From contig NC_062975.1 in NCBI RefSeq assembly GCF_023078275.1, positions 15,041,141 to 15,105,140 on the forward strand: DNA of 64,000 nucleotides, in the 5' to 3' direction. A program made the translations under genes and the position numbers. The notes beneath the pieces were generated by a model. The model ran no database searches. It was not told where the DNA came from and saw only the letters and a list, made by a program, of their open reading frames with translations. The DNA comes from Leguminivora glycinivorella. Taxonomy: Eukaryota; Arthropoda; Insecta; Lepidoptera; Tortricidae. Numbering within the stretch: the stretch's first letter is position 1; each line of letters begins with the position of its first letter. This document shows, piece after piece, positions 33,725-44,175 of this stretch.

Positions 33725-34022
33725 ACTCATGCCTGTATTCCCAACGGGTAAGCAGAATACTGTTTTAGCAGCAACCCAGACTCAGGCGACGCGCCCCAAG
33801 CGACGCGTCGCTTGAGGCGCGCCCCGCTTCGCTTGGGGCGCGTCTTACGTCCTTCCTATACAAAATTTACTGAGGAGACTTTCTTTAAATTACACTCGGG
33901 CGGCGCGGCGCTAACGTCCGTTCCGCGTCTTACGACGTGCGTCGCCTGAGCGTGGATATTAGTCCCTTAGTTTCAGTGCCATTTTTGTGTGCCAACGAAG
34001 GTGTTGAAAGAAATTGAAATTA
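33725..34022 (-). repeat. LINE 3' end, reversed, split by a foldback
   Basis: CTCATGCCTGTATTCCCAAC at the left and TTTCAGTGCCATTTTTG...GAAAGAAATTGAAATTATGA at the right are the complement of the 3' end at 1768-1890. A GC-rich palindrome (33773-33960) separates the halves. Confidence 0.6.
33773..33960. mobile_element. Foldback element, small copy
   Basis: GC-rich palindrome: GACTCAGGCGACGCGCC ... TGCGTCGCCTGAGCG outer arms, and an inner GGCGCGTCTTACGTCCTTCC turn shared with 53155-53331 and 60603-60908. No coding capacity. Confidence 0.7.
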
Positions 34023-34233
34023 TGATAATGTAGTGAGAAGTTGCGAGCCTATCGGCTACACGCCTCAGTCCATTTCTACGACACCCACCCAGGGAGTTAA
34101 GCCGTCACCACACGGGGGATATGTATAGGTATACAGGATTACCTATATGTACATACTAGAGCAAGCGAGATGCACCATTACGCATGGCTGAATGATAAGA
34201 AAATTATATTATTTAGACAACCAGTTTGATCCA

Positions 34234-34352
34234 GGGGGCCGATTTTTGAGTCTCATTGTCATTAAAATATCGGTTGAAAATGGTGAATTGCCTATTATTT
34301 TCAGTGACAATTTTCTGAATTTGAACGCCGTGAGACTCAAAAATCGGCCCCC
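34234..34352. mobile_element. MITE with GGGGGCCGATTTTTGAGTCT ends
   Basis: 119 bp with perfect terminal inverted repeats GGGGGCCGATTTTTGAGTCT / AGACTCAAAAATCGGCCCCC. The interior has no coding value. CAG flanks both sides, a possible 3-bp duplication. Confidence 0.8.
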
Positions 34353-34431
34353 AGTAACCAAAATAAAATGTGAACAATTTATGAAACTCCAGGCCCATTG
34401 AATCACAGCGCACAAACATTTTTCACAGTAA

Positions 34432-34612
34432 TCGTGAAGCTTCTGGCCGACGTAACTGGCCCCGTAGCCGAATGGCATGTCTGCGACACGAAACGCCGCA
34501 GAAATGTAGTCTGGCTCTGTAGCGCCAATACGCAAGAGCGATAGAGATAGATAGCTACGAAAGAGATCGTTTCGAGAGCGCTTGTGCCTTCGGCTACGCA
34601 CACTGGTGACGG
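34432..34612 (-). repeat. Dispersed repeat (GGCGCGACAGAGCCAGACTA), copy 2
   Basis: Reverse-oriented: CCGTAGCCGAATGGCATGTC, then TAGTCTGGCTCTGTAGCGCC and CGATAGAGATAGATAGCTAC. Relative of 32305-32525. Confidence 0.65.
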
Positions 34613-34619
34613 AAGAGCG

Positions 34620-35840
34620 GGTGTCTTCTCATAACGTTCAGCATCGCGATACAGCGACGAACAGTCTCCGGCATCCTTGATACAATGTCAGTCACCTAGC
34701 TATTAAGTTTTATTAAGCCTTATTAACTTTTAAATTATACTTATTACATATGAAAATATGAAAACTGAATGACAGAACCAGCCTCCTGTTCGTTAAAAAG
34801 CACAACCGTTCATTAAAATTATATCACGTCTAAGTATGGTTTACATTATTGATATACTCAAAACAACGAGCTAAACATAAAATGATTAAAAGCGTACCCA
34901 GACTGTATGTTATATTAATGTGCTTTTAATTGGGCTCGCTAAGTAATTTGGGTCGTTTGTATAAAAGTTTTTGTAGAAAGATAAACCTAATGTTTTGAAT
35001 AAAATATGAAAAAAAATAAATGAAAATGGAATGAAATATTTATTTTTCAAGTAGGCATATTACAATGCGCATATGAACGTCAAATAAAGCTACGCCGGCT
35101 CTAACCCTACGCCTCAGCCTCGAGAAGATGAGATGTATTCATAACAAGTTTATTTTATCACCCTTCGTGACATAATTTCAAATTTTGACAACCGGTTTTT
35201 CAAATATTTAAAAAGGCGATTATACTCACATTAATATATTGCTATTGGCGATATGTTTCAAGTCATAATATGGAGTCTCTTCCTCAGGCATAAGTGCTCG
35301 AGCACTTTTGCTTGTAATCCAGATATTTATTTAGAAGCATGTGTTTTGTAAACATAAATTTAATGATTTTTTTACACACTATTTCAATGTGTTTTAACAA
35401 TTACAACACAGGTTTCACAAAACACAATAATTACCATTTATTTAAGAAAGATATACAGAAAGAAAGTGATATATAGAAGTTTTGAAATATTTACTATTAA
35501 GTACCTACTTTATTTAGATTTAATTGCATTTTTCATCTATGTTGATTCAACAAAATAATTTAAATGAAGAAAAGGAATAGCAAACAGAACGAAGCTACCT
35601 TAGCATTTATAAATGGTGTAGTACAGCATTATGATGAATGCAAAGTCAAAGGCAACACTTAAATCCGACTGGGACTGTGGATAAGGAACCCTAAAAAGGG
35701 GACCTTTGGTTAACAAGTTTACGTAATTCACGTGAATTCGGCATTATGTCAAATTTGACATTTTGTCAGACCCCATGGGACCCATGGCAGCTCAAACACA
35801 GACCCATAACACATATAATGATTAATATATTAGACGAAAG
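34620..35840. other. Intergenic, no gene seen
   Basis: At about 35217-35300 there is half of a family B hairpin (ATACTCACATTAATATATTG). Otherwise nothing recognised. Confidence 0.35.
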
Positions 35841-36352
35841 TGGACGACCTCTTTAAAATCGGGTTTTCATACAAACGTTCGTCCTCAACCGTCCTCATTT
35901 TCGTTCCTACAGTAATGACATTATTGGATAATATTTTTTTTTTATTTGTGTGTAAATTAGGAGGGAATAATTGATTTTAGATATACACATTACACATGTT
36001 CAAAATGCTTCTGACTCTCATAATCATTGAAAATCAAACGTAATCAAATCATATATCATAGTTATCTGTGAGATAAAATACTCCAAAATCAATGAAGATC
36101 ACGGTGGAATGAACTATCGCCTGTGCGGTATTTCCGAAGCCGTTGATCTTGAAGAAAAGAGCATTCTCCTGTCTCAGAGGCCAGCTACGCTTCTGTATTC
36201 AACTGTCCATGGACGGCGATGATCACTTACCATCAGGCGACCAGTCTGCTCGATTGCCTCTTATCTCATGAATACTGTGTAAAATATTTTCGATGATGTG
36301 AATATTATAAAGAGAGAAAACGTTTGTATGGAAAACCGGTCGTCCCCTTTCC
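35841..36352. mobile_element. Inverted-repeat element with GGACGACC ends
   Basis: Left end GTGGACGACCTCTTTAAAAT...TTTTCATACAAACG pairs with right end CGTTTGTATGGAAAACCGGT...CGTCCCC. A retroposon 3' fragment (ACCATCAGGCGACCAGTCTG) lies inside at about 36228-36275. A related end occurs in the palindrome arms near 52725 and 59620. Confidence 0.5.
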
Positions 36353-37390
36353 CCTTATGGGAACTTTGCGCAACCCCGCCTCAACGCATTAGCAAGGAAC
36401 TTGAGGCCAACTTACCAACTTTAACCTGTATGCTAAATTAAACGTCATCATACTAGTGTTTAGTTAATAACGAACAAGAGTTTCCAACTAAAACACCCGA
36501 TAATTCGTGTTTCGAGCTCACTGCGGGGCGTAATTTGTATTTTGACCTCAGACTGTTATATTGTATATATATATATATATATACGTATTAGGTATATACT
36601 TTATCAACGAACAGAACGCCGAAAGTATTTTCAGAGTAGAAACATACAGATGTACTGCGAAAAGATATACTTTCGTATTGTAACGGAAGCATACGAACGT
36701 GTCATACTAAATATTTCAGTCAGACTGAACTTGCAAGACAAATACGAAGGTTTCCGGAAAAATACGAAAAAAACACTTTTCGCAATACATCTGTACCTAT
36801 GTCTAATCTCTATGGTTTAGGTTGAAAAATATTATGTTACATTCTATTAAGTACAACGTATTTCATTGTTTTTGTTATTCTGTTAATCATTTTGCTGTGA
36901 TTTATATATGTGTGTAAAAAGGGTTGTTCAGCATCTCTCTGGAATAGATATCGAGTACTATACAGGTAAACTAAATAAAAAAAACGTCTTTCATAGGCTC
37001 ATATTAAACGAATTAATCAAAAGCAGATAAAGCGGCCAAAACATGATGGAAATTTTTTATCAAATATTTCAAATATATAAAATAATATATTTTTTAGCAC
37101 AGAATTTTTTAAAACAGAATATTCCGACGAGGATTTAAAGATTAACTCCACTGTTATATTTCTATGTAAGCTACATTTACGAGATTTTAATATTAAAGTA
37201 CCTGTATAGTCCACACAGCGCGGCTTTATTCATTACGAACTATCCGCCCTGAGCATTATTGCATCTCCGATTCCAAAACGAAACGGAACCTATGTTTATT
37301 TCATTTTTTCTTGCATCATTCGATGCTGAAAGCTTTTGCGGTGAACATCGACTTTTTATGAAAATCCTGCTATTAATCTAGTATCTGTAC
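36353..37390. other. Intergenic with TA microsatellite
   Basis: A TA tract at about 36562-36582. Plus-strand frame 36542-36820 has no recognisable domain. No gene accepted. Confidence 0.35.
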
Positions 37391-37394
37391 ACAA

Positions 37395-37690
37395 CCGTCC
37401 GAAAGCCGTGGGAATATCGGGACCGGTGGTATCGAAGCGGCAGCCTCGCGTCAAAACCTAGTAAAGGACAATATTGTGGAAATTCGTTTTATCTTGCTAG
37501 GACCGAACTAATGAATAAAAAATTATGTTGAGAAAATTGATTGTGACAAACGGCCGGACAGATAGTGATATCGAAGAGGCGACTCTGCATCAAAAGCTGC
37601 TCAAGGAAATATTTTTGGAAATTTTATTTGTGTAAATCTCTTTTATCTTGTTTGGACCGAACTAGTGAATAAAAAATGATGGTCTAGTTT
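37395..37690 (+). repeat. Diverged tandem duplication
   Basis: Two direct units of about 150 bp share AACCGTCCGAAAGCC-/AACGGCCGGACAG-like starts, GATATCGAAG...GC, GTGGAAATTCG/TTTGGAAATTT, TTTTATCTTG and GGACCGAACTA.TGAATAAAAAAT.ATG. Non-coding. Confidence 0.55.
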
Positions 37691-37697
37691 ATAACCT

Positions 37698-37838
37698 ACT
37701 AGCTTTTGCCTGCGGCTTCGCTCGCGTTAGAAAGAGACAAAAAGTAGCCTATGTCACTCAACTATCTCCACTTAAAAAATCAAAGACGGACAAACAAACA
37801 GAATACACACTTTCCCATTTATAATATTAGTATGGATA
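37698..37838 (+). repeat. CGGCTTCGC-family repeat, copy 5
   Basis: ACTAGCTTTTGCCTGCGGCT to ATAATATTAGTATGGAT, with a deletion removing the CGTCAATTCGTCGCTCCGTT part. Confidence 0.75.
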
Positions 37839-38229
37839 AAGAGCAATTTGATTATTATTATTAAGTTGTTGTATATTTTGTTGTTAAATAAAGCATTTAT
37901 TCACTAAAGACTAAAAGAGCAATATGTATTCAGAACATTTTTTTAGACGGTGACATTGATACCTGGACATAGGTAGTAGATGTAATATACCTAATTATTA
38001 TTGGTTTTTACACAGGACAGCCGACCGTACGCGTGTACTCATTTTTTTCTTTTGAGCAAAAGCGAAGCCTACACGCGCCCGACTGATCACATAATAGTGA
38101 AGTCGAATACGGAAGACCTGAAAAACTTGGGCATGTTTTATCGAAAGCGGATGGAATTTTATGTTTGCTCTGAAGTCATCGAGTAAATGAGTTTTTTAAG
38201 GCAAACATGTCTATTTCAAATTATTTTTA
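37839..38229. other. Intergenic
   Basis: Starts with a probable retroposon tail (AAATAAAGCATTTATTC). A plus-strand open frame at 38001-38186 has no recognised domain. Confidence 0.35.
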
Positions 38230-38410
38230 ACCCCCGACGCAAAAACGACGGGGTGTTATAAGTTTGACGTGTCTGTCTGACTGTGTGTGTGTCTGTCTGT
38301 GGCATCGTAGCTCCCGAACGGATGAACCGATTTAGTTTTAGTTTTTTGTTTGAAAGCAGAGTTAGTCGGGAGCGTTCTAAGCCATGTTTCATGTAAATCG
38401 GTATTTGTTA
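38230..38410 (+). repeat. Dispersed repeat (ACCCCCGACGCAAAAACGAC)
   Basis: ACCCCCGACGCAAAAACGAC, then a TG/TCTG microsatellite and CATCGTAGCTCCCGAACGGA. Layout resembles the other microsatellite-bearing repeats, but the sequence is distinct. Only one copy is in the window, so the repeat status is from recognition. Confidence 0.5.
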
Positions 38411-38896
38411 TAACTTATTTCACTTCTGTTAACTCGAGGATGTTAAGCATATATATTTATGTTCTGTTGGTATAGGTCTGCCGCCTAAAAAGATAATCTT
38501 GCTTTGAAACTGAGGCACTTGTCACTTCGTTTTATTTAAACGATCTGTCATTTTCAATCTTTAATGCAATTTTGGTTGCACTTTCGGTGCCTATGATAAG
38601 GACCTGATGAGAACGATATAAATCTGTAACCGTTGGTATTTAAATTGTTTTGACGAAACAATACGATAACAAACCCTTCAATACACGTTAGAAGGTGTCA
38701 TCTTAAAAGTTCAACAATCAATCGTGTAGGGTACATATTCTTACTCGAAAATGTCAGCATCATTTTATCAAATTCTTGCGTGTGATCCCATGCATTCTTC
38801 ACTCGTTCATTCTGTCAACATATTTTTGAATACAGCTTTTGTTAGTATTAACATCTAACCTAGCATTTTCATACTGGTTTTTTTCACCGAAGTATA

Positions 38897-39226
38897 CAGA
38901 GTGGGGCCTGTAACAAAGGCGAAGAATTGAACTGTAGGCTATTCTCCTTATACTGATCAACATTTGTTCAGTGACTTTTAAAAATTATGAATTTTCATAC
39001 AAAATAAATATTAGCTTCAATGTACGCCATTATTGTTGTCATTGACGTTGTCTGTCACACTTTAGACTTAACAGAATTCGCAATACATTACCTCTTAAAA
39101 AAAACTTTCAAGGGTGATAAAAATCAAAATACAAGTTATTTTTAAAAGTCGCCGAACAAATGTAGATCAGTCTAAAGAGAATAGCCTAGAGTTCAATTCT
39201 TCGCCTTTGTTACAGGCCCCACTCTG
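38897..39226. mobile_element. MITE with CAGAGTGGGGCCTGTAAC ends
   Basis: 330 bp flanked by TA on both sides. The long terminal inverted repeats start CAGAGTGGGGCCTGTAACAA and continue through GGCGAAGAATTGAACT and GGCTATTCTC. Tc1/mariner-type by the TA duplication. No transposase. Confidence 0.85.
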
Positions 39227-39451
39227 TATATTAAGATAAGTTAATTAGATATGACGTAGTACCTAAGTAAGCCGTTCAGTTAGCTTCTAACTAAATTACT
39301 GGCGCCTGATAGCTCGCTTACATTTTGTAAGTGTAAAAGAGTTCAAATTATGCTTCCATGTTCGTTAGTGCCATAAACAAAACTGCAATAAGAAAAATCA
39401 AAATAACGATGAGCCGTCTGCGGCGCCGGTGCCTTAGTGTTCTCTGTCTAT

Positions 39452-39600
39452 GCTGCGTTTTCACTTAGTGTTCTGAACAGTTCTGAGCGAGCATTCGTTC
39501 GTTCCTGCAACGATAAAGGTATGGAAGTCAAGAGTTTTCATCTGCACGACCGAACGAATGCTCGCTCAGAACTGTTCAGAACACTAAGTGAAAACGCAGC
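39452..39600. mobile_element. MITE with perfect 50-bp inverted repeats
   Basis: 149 bp. Left arm 39452-39501 and right arm 39551-39600 are exact complements over 50 bp (start GCTGCGTTTTCACTTAGTGT). No target duplication could be recognised. Perfect arms suggest recent origin or gene conversion. Confidence 0.85.
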
Positions 39601-40085
39601 TTTACCAAACTTATGGTTCTGGCTAGTCTTCTTTTGCAAGTGCAGTTCACTTTCCGTGTATTTCTCACATGTGTAACAAATGTGTCATTTAATATAAAAG
39701 CTACAATTTGGCGTTAATCCAGCAGCTAATTGAAACCAATGGTAATATGCCGTCAGACGTCAGAAGCTCGTAATCAAACTACTGGGTGCAGTTTAGGATC
39801 CTACGCAGACGCTCGGCTTCGAAGAACTTCCACAACTTCGATACCATTTGGTATGCTTAATTAAACTTAGATCCTACTAGATCGGATATAAGACTTAGGA
39901 TAAATATACACCGTCTCGTGTGTACAACTTATTTAAAAGATATCTCTCAAAATTGTCAAATATGATCTTATTAAAAGTCTTAAGTTAAAAGTATTAAAAG
40001 TCATATATAATTTACCCGATGTCAAACAAACGTTCCCTTAGAACTGAAGTTTATAGCTTTTAACACGGTTCACATATTTGTATAA
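39601..40085. other. Intergenic, no feature seen
   Basis: Nothing recognised. Confidence 0.35.
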
Positions 40086-40241
40086 CCTGATCAGAAATAT
40101 ATGACTACGCGCCATCTTGCGGAATTTCTTTAGAACTATTTTCTTCATAATATACTGAACTGTCACCGCATATCGATATATGCGATTCCGATGAATAATA
40201 GCGCCCTCTTGACAATAGTCATATACTTATTCCTGATCAGA
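40086..40241. mobile_element. MITE with CCTGATCAG ends
   Basis: CCTGATCAGAAATATATGAC and GCGCCATCTTG at the left pair with GCGCCCTCTTG, AGTCATATACTTATTC and CTGATCAG at the right. Imperfect arms. Confidence 0.6.
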
Positions 40242-40559
40242 CTTAACTTGGCATATACATGAACGTAACATACCTACATCTCTTCTGTCTTTGTTGCTAA
40301 AAATATGTGAGTAAAAGTTGTAGTAAAAGTGTACTTCAGCAAGCAACGAAAACTAGTAGTTATCGGCGGTTCCAGCTACATAAATAAAAAACGTTTCTTG
40401 AGTATTCTTGTCGGATTTAATGTAATTTAAGAATGGCATATTAAAATGAGGGCGTACTACAGTAAAGGCAACGTTCGAGTGATTATGACGACAATGTTTA
40501 GCATTGTTTTTTAAATAACAAAACTAGGGCCAGTACATTACAATACTTCAGCAGCGACC
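40242..40559. other. Intergenic, no feature seen
   Basis: Nothing recognised. Confidence 0.35.
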
Positions 40560-40995
40560 TGCATGTGGTGGCATTTGAACTAAACTAACCTCCAATATAT
40601 TGATTTAGACTAACACGATTTGCACTCATAATTTTAGAACAAAACGGAACTTAATCGCGTAAACACTTACATTTATATTAGGCCCGACGTTTCGAACATC
40701 ACATTATGTTCGTGGACTGGCGAGGAATTGCATCAACATCTTCTAGCCGCGCGAGTTTCTCGAACTACCCGCACTTGTTCTTGATTATTCACTTTTGCGC
40801 TAGGGTTGTCACTTTGCCTACACACAACACTCACGACATCAGCCGGTGTGTCCCTCGGTGTTTTTTCACGCTTACATTTGCTAATCACTGGATTCCACGA
40901 AGAAGAAATTCCCTGTCCCTCATTAAAATTATAAACTAACCTCCGTTCAGAAACCAAACACCTCACAACTTGACTACAAAAATTTTGTTGCACAT
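40560..40995 (-). repeat. Dispersed coding-like fragment (NNQEQVRVVRETRAARRC)
   Basis: The minus-strand frame (40733-40995) ends RQSDNPSAKVNNQEQVRVVR then ETRAARRC and stop. The last 18 residues match the plus-strand fragment at 22827-22898. Downstream (minus strand) the sequence contains ACATAATGTGATGTTCGAAA and GCGATTAAGTTCCGTTTTG, resembling the tail of the other copies. Upstream residues include VYNFNEGQGISSSWNPVISK. Family unknown; conservation of the coding end suggests a former protein-coding TE. Confidence 0.6.
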
Positions 40996-40999
40996 AATC

Positions 41000-42206
41000 A
41001 CTAGGAGACCTGTTCTCTGACTACAAAGAGTCATTGAGCACCAATTACATCGAAGGCCTCGAAAAAGGCCTTTAATTAAATCGTTCTCGGATGACGTCAT
41101 AATTATTAGAACACTCTCTGTTTTGGCAACTGAAGAAAATTCCTCGTCCAAAGTAATTAGTTGAGAGAAAAAGGGCGTAAATCAAGAGAGAATTTTCACT
41201 GTCGATACAAATTAACGTTTAAGTGGAGGGCTGACCGCGCGCCTCAAATTCCAAAGGTCCAGAGGGAGGCGAAATGTAGCATCGAGGAATTTATGCTCAT
41301 TTCATAAATATACACTCCAGAGCAATTAAGGCGAGTCATCTTGTAAGGACGCTTTCGGGTTTTCAGTAGAGTGTATTTTAAAGCGGCGCGTAACAGGGAT
41401 GAATTTATCTGAAATATTTCAAAGATTTTTACGAGTTGCCTGCAAAATATCAATTTATGCATATTTTGGGACAATCTAACACAAATCTACGTAGTCTAAG
41501 AAAAGTGAGCTGAATATTATGGTGTTTTGTTGGTACAAGACATAAAGGTTATGCATATAGAAAACACGGAACAAATAACTAGTACAAACGGAACGCTATA
41601 CACGGAACAAATAAATAGTATGATAACGCACCAATTAATACCTATACTTATACAAGGATTCGAAAACGTTCCAATTATATACAAACAAGGTCGTTATAAT
41701 TAATGACAAGTGCTCAAATCAGTAAATAATCAGAGCGACAGTAAAGAATATCAATACGTATCATCTTATTTTCAAGCTTTACTGAGCACCGATAGTATTA
41801 GTAAGTTACATATTCCTCGCTTTAAAATGACAGATACAGAACATTGTGAATCTTGTAGTAAGTTCATAAACGTATCACATTTCTTAGTTTTATGCAAAGC
41901 TCACAAACAATGAACATATTTAAGTTTATACTGCACTTCGAGTCAAAGGATCAAACAAAACAAATTGCGTCAGACACATTACTTTGTAAATGGAATTTAT
42001 AAGGCAAAAATAACGAGAGCAGACGGGAAAAATTAGTGCTTTGTTTCTGTGTACTTGTTATCTCGATTTACAAAGAGTATTTTAATAGTGAAATACGATT
42101 TGAGAAGCGGTATTTGCAAACGCAGGGCCTCGGGCGGTGCGCCGAGACTAATCAATTTATAACAAGACATTGTTGCGAAAAGCAACGTATAAGGAATTAA
42201 GGGTTG
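41000..42206. other. Intergenic, no gene accepted
   Basis: Small frames (for example 41710-41913 plus, 41244-41474 minus) have no recognised domain. No clear TE boundary. Confidence 0.35.
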
Positions 42207-42456
42207 TGGCATCTTCTAAATATATAAAAGAAGAAACAGACTGACTGACTGACATATTGAATCAACGCACAGCCGAAACCGCTGGTCTTAGAGATTCCCA
42301 ATTTGGCATATAGGTTCCTTATAAGGTGAAGAGGAGCACTAAGACAGGATTTTTCACAATTCACTTCCTAAAGGGGTCTAATGGGGGTCCAAAGTTTGTA
42401 TGGGAAAACAAGATTAGATTAGTACGCGAGCGAAACCGCGGGGTAAAGCTAGTATA
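42207..42456 (+). repeat. Retroposon-like repeat ending in GCGAGCGAAACCGCGGGG
   Basis: GGTTGTGGCATCTTCTAAAT, a GACTGACTGACTGACA microsatellite, CCGAAACCGCTGGTCTTAGA, and an end CGCGAGCGAAACCGCGGGGT...AGCTAGTATAATAT. The end resembles the complement of the CGGCTTCGC repeat start. Confidence 0.5.
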
Positions 42457-42529
42457 ATATAAGGTTAGTGAAAATCTCAACTTTTCTCCGTTTTGAGTTT
42501 GACATACATGAGTGCATTTTAAACTTTAA

Positions 42530-43344
42530 CCCTTAAATGCATGGTGATGTATATATGCATCATATATTTGATGGCCCGTGGCTCGATATTTAGCTATCCA
42601 AAATCACATTTATTGCTTAATTATTATTCATTATTTGTATGTCTTTCCCATCACGGAACAATGGTGTTCCGGACCTTTGGGAGGCGTGCGCGGGGCCGAA
42701 GCCAACGCGTAGAGGCCCTTTTGACACTTTAATGAAATGTAAGGGGTACACCGAGCGGATGCTGCCCTTGCCCGTATCATGGGACATACGCAGAGGCAGC
42801 ACCCGCCAGGGTGTAAGGACTATTTGAGAGTTAATGGAATCTAAATTGAACTGGGCTATTTTGATGAAAGTGATGGACTAAATACTGGGCTATGGATAAA
42901 AAACCGGACGCCTGCCTAATAACTTATTCATTATTTATTATTATTTAATAAACAAATAAATAAATTAAATAATATAATGATTTACTATTTATTATTTAAG
43001 GATTAAGATGAGATGGCGGAAAAGTGTGAAAAAACAGGACGATGGCGATTTTTAGTATGTGATTTAGGCTGTTTTTTTTTCGGAGTTAGTAATTAGTTTA
43101 TGTTTAAACATTTTATCATAGAGGTTCCACAAATAGTGTACCTTTTTAATAGTAGTCATTTTTTTTAAATAAAACTTACCAATTACGATATATAAATAAG
43201 ATTTGGCCTATTTAACTTCTAACACTGATTTAGTATAAAAATCGATCTTAAATATTTTTTTTATTATTTTTCTTAGAGTCAGAAAACCATTGTCTATCAC
43301 ATATATTAATATCTCGTTAAAAGAAAAATTCATGCATTTGAGGG
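42530..43344. mobile_element. piggyBac-like MITE, copy 2, carrying a retroposon
   Basis: TTAA at 42526-42529 and 43345-43348, ends CCCTTAAATGCATG and CATGCATTTGAGGG. Same body as 2613-3136, except for a 288-bp retroposon inserted at 42636-42923. One TIR substitution and several small indels separate the two copies. Confidence 0.85.
42636..42923 (-). mobile_element. 5'-truncated retroposon with 12-bp duplication
   Basis: 288 bp flanked by an exact 12-bp repeat TTATTCATTATT (42624-42635 and 42924-42935). The empty site is preserved in the other MITE copy (about 2708-2722). Closely related to 29097-29372. The long duplication indicates target-primed reverse transcription. Confidence 0.85.
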
Positions 43345-43348
43345 TTAA

Positions 43349-43860
43349 GATAAATAATTTATTCAAGTGAGACCTAATTAGATATCAAATGTTTTTAAGA
43401 AGAAGAGGATGACACGCGTTGAGTGTACGGCTACCACTAGTTGACACTTAACTTTTATGTTACAAAAGCGCGATCGAATATCGCAGACCAACCCGCTCGC
43501 ACTACTGAGTTGATGCAATGGGGAAAATGCTATCAAGTTAACGTATCTCTATCGTAAGTGTTAAATGTTTAAATGTCAACACGTGATACTTGTAACTGTC
43601 TAAAATATTTTTATATGAGACTAAAGGAGGAAAGGGGAGGCCTTTGCCCAGCAGAGGGACACAATTATAGGCTAGAAAAAAAAGGAGACTTTAATTTCTA
43701 CATTGCTTCATTTGCACTATAAAAAGGCGACACGTTTATTTTGAGACATGACATCGTATGAGTACCTACGCCAGTTACACGATATCATCATCGTGAAACT
43801 TGTAAATGATAGGAGGAGCTATTCACTTTCACCTTACATAGCGTTTACGCTGTCAAGAAA
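43349..43860. other. Intergenic with a LINE 3' end
   Basis: At about 43628-43682 the sequence GGGAGGCCTTTGCCCAGCAG then GGGACAC...TAGGCTAGAAAAAAAA resembles the 3' end of a non-LTR element with an A tail. Otherwise nothing. Confidence 0.45.
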
Positions 43861-43872
43861 CAGTAGAAACAT

Positions 43873-44050
43873 TTTTATATTAAAGGAAAAAACTTGAACC
43901 CGCAACATTTGCAATCCGTGCAAGGCCTTGCACGGATTGCAAATGATGCGGGTTCAAGTCCCGCCGGAAGCGTAAATTTTTCCATTTTTTCCTTTAATAT
44001 AAAAATGTTTAGAATCGTTAGCAGACGTTTCTGCTTGTTATAAATAAATT
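43873..44050 (+). mobile_element. Hairpin-tail element, family D, with a tRNA-like B box
   Basis: 178 bp bounded by an exact 12-bp repeat CAGTAGAAACAT (43861-43872 and 44051-44062). Hairpin of about 140 nt: arms run from TATATTAAAGGAAAAAA to its complement, and the apex is GTGCAAGGCCTTGCAC. The right arm carries GCGGGTTCAAGTCCCGCC, matching a Pol III B box. A non-palindromic tail of about 40 nt follows (AGAATCGTTAGCAGACGTTT...). Confidence 0.8.
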
Positions 44051-44088
44051 CAGTAGAAACATATTTTAAAGTGTAAAACTCTTATTCA

Positions 44089-44175
44089 TAAACGTTCACT
44101 AAAGTTATCAAACTGATAAAGTTCGTTTGTCCCTTTTTATCACACATATACGTCGGAAAGGGACAAACAAAATAT
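44089..44175 (+). repeat. Half MITE (TTATTCATAAACGTTCACT), second copy
   Basis: Starts with the same 20 bases as 12184, reaches GTTTGTCCCTTTTTATCACA, then turns into CGTCGGAAAGGGACAAACAA and stops. The outer part of the right arm is missing. Confidence 0.55.

Noticed and set aside
34209..34603. Minus-strand 130-codon frame
   Set aside because: It spans a MITE with perfect inverted repeats and part of a dispersed repeat, so it is not a gene.
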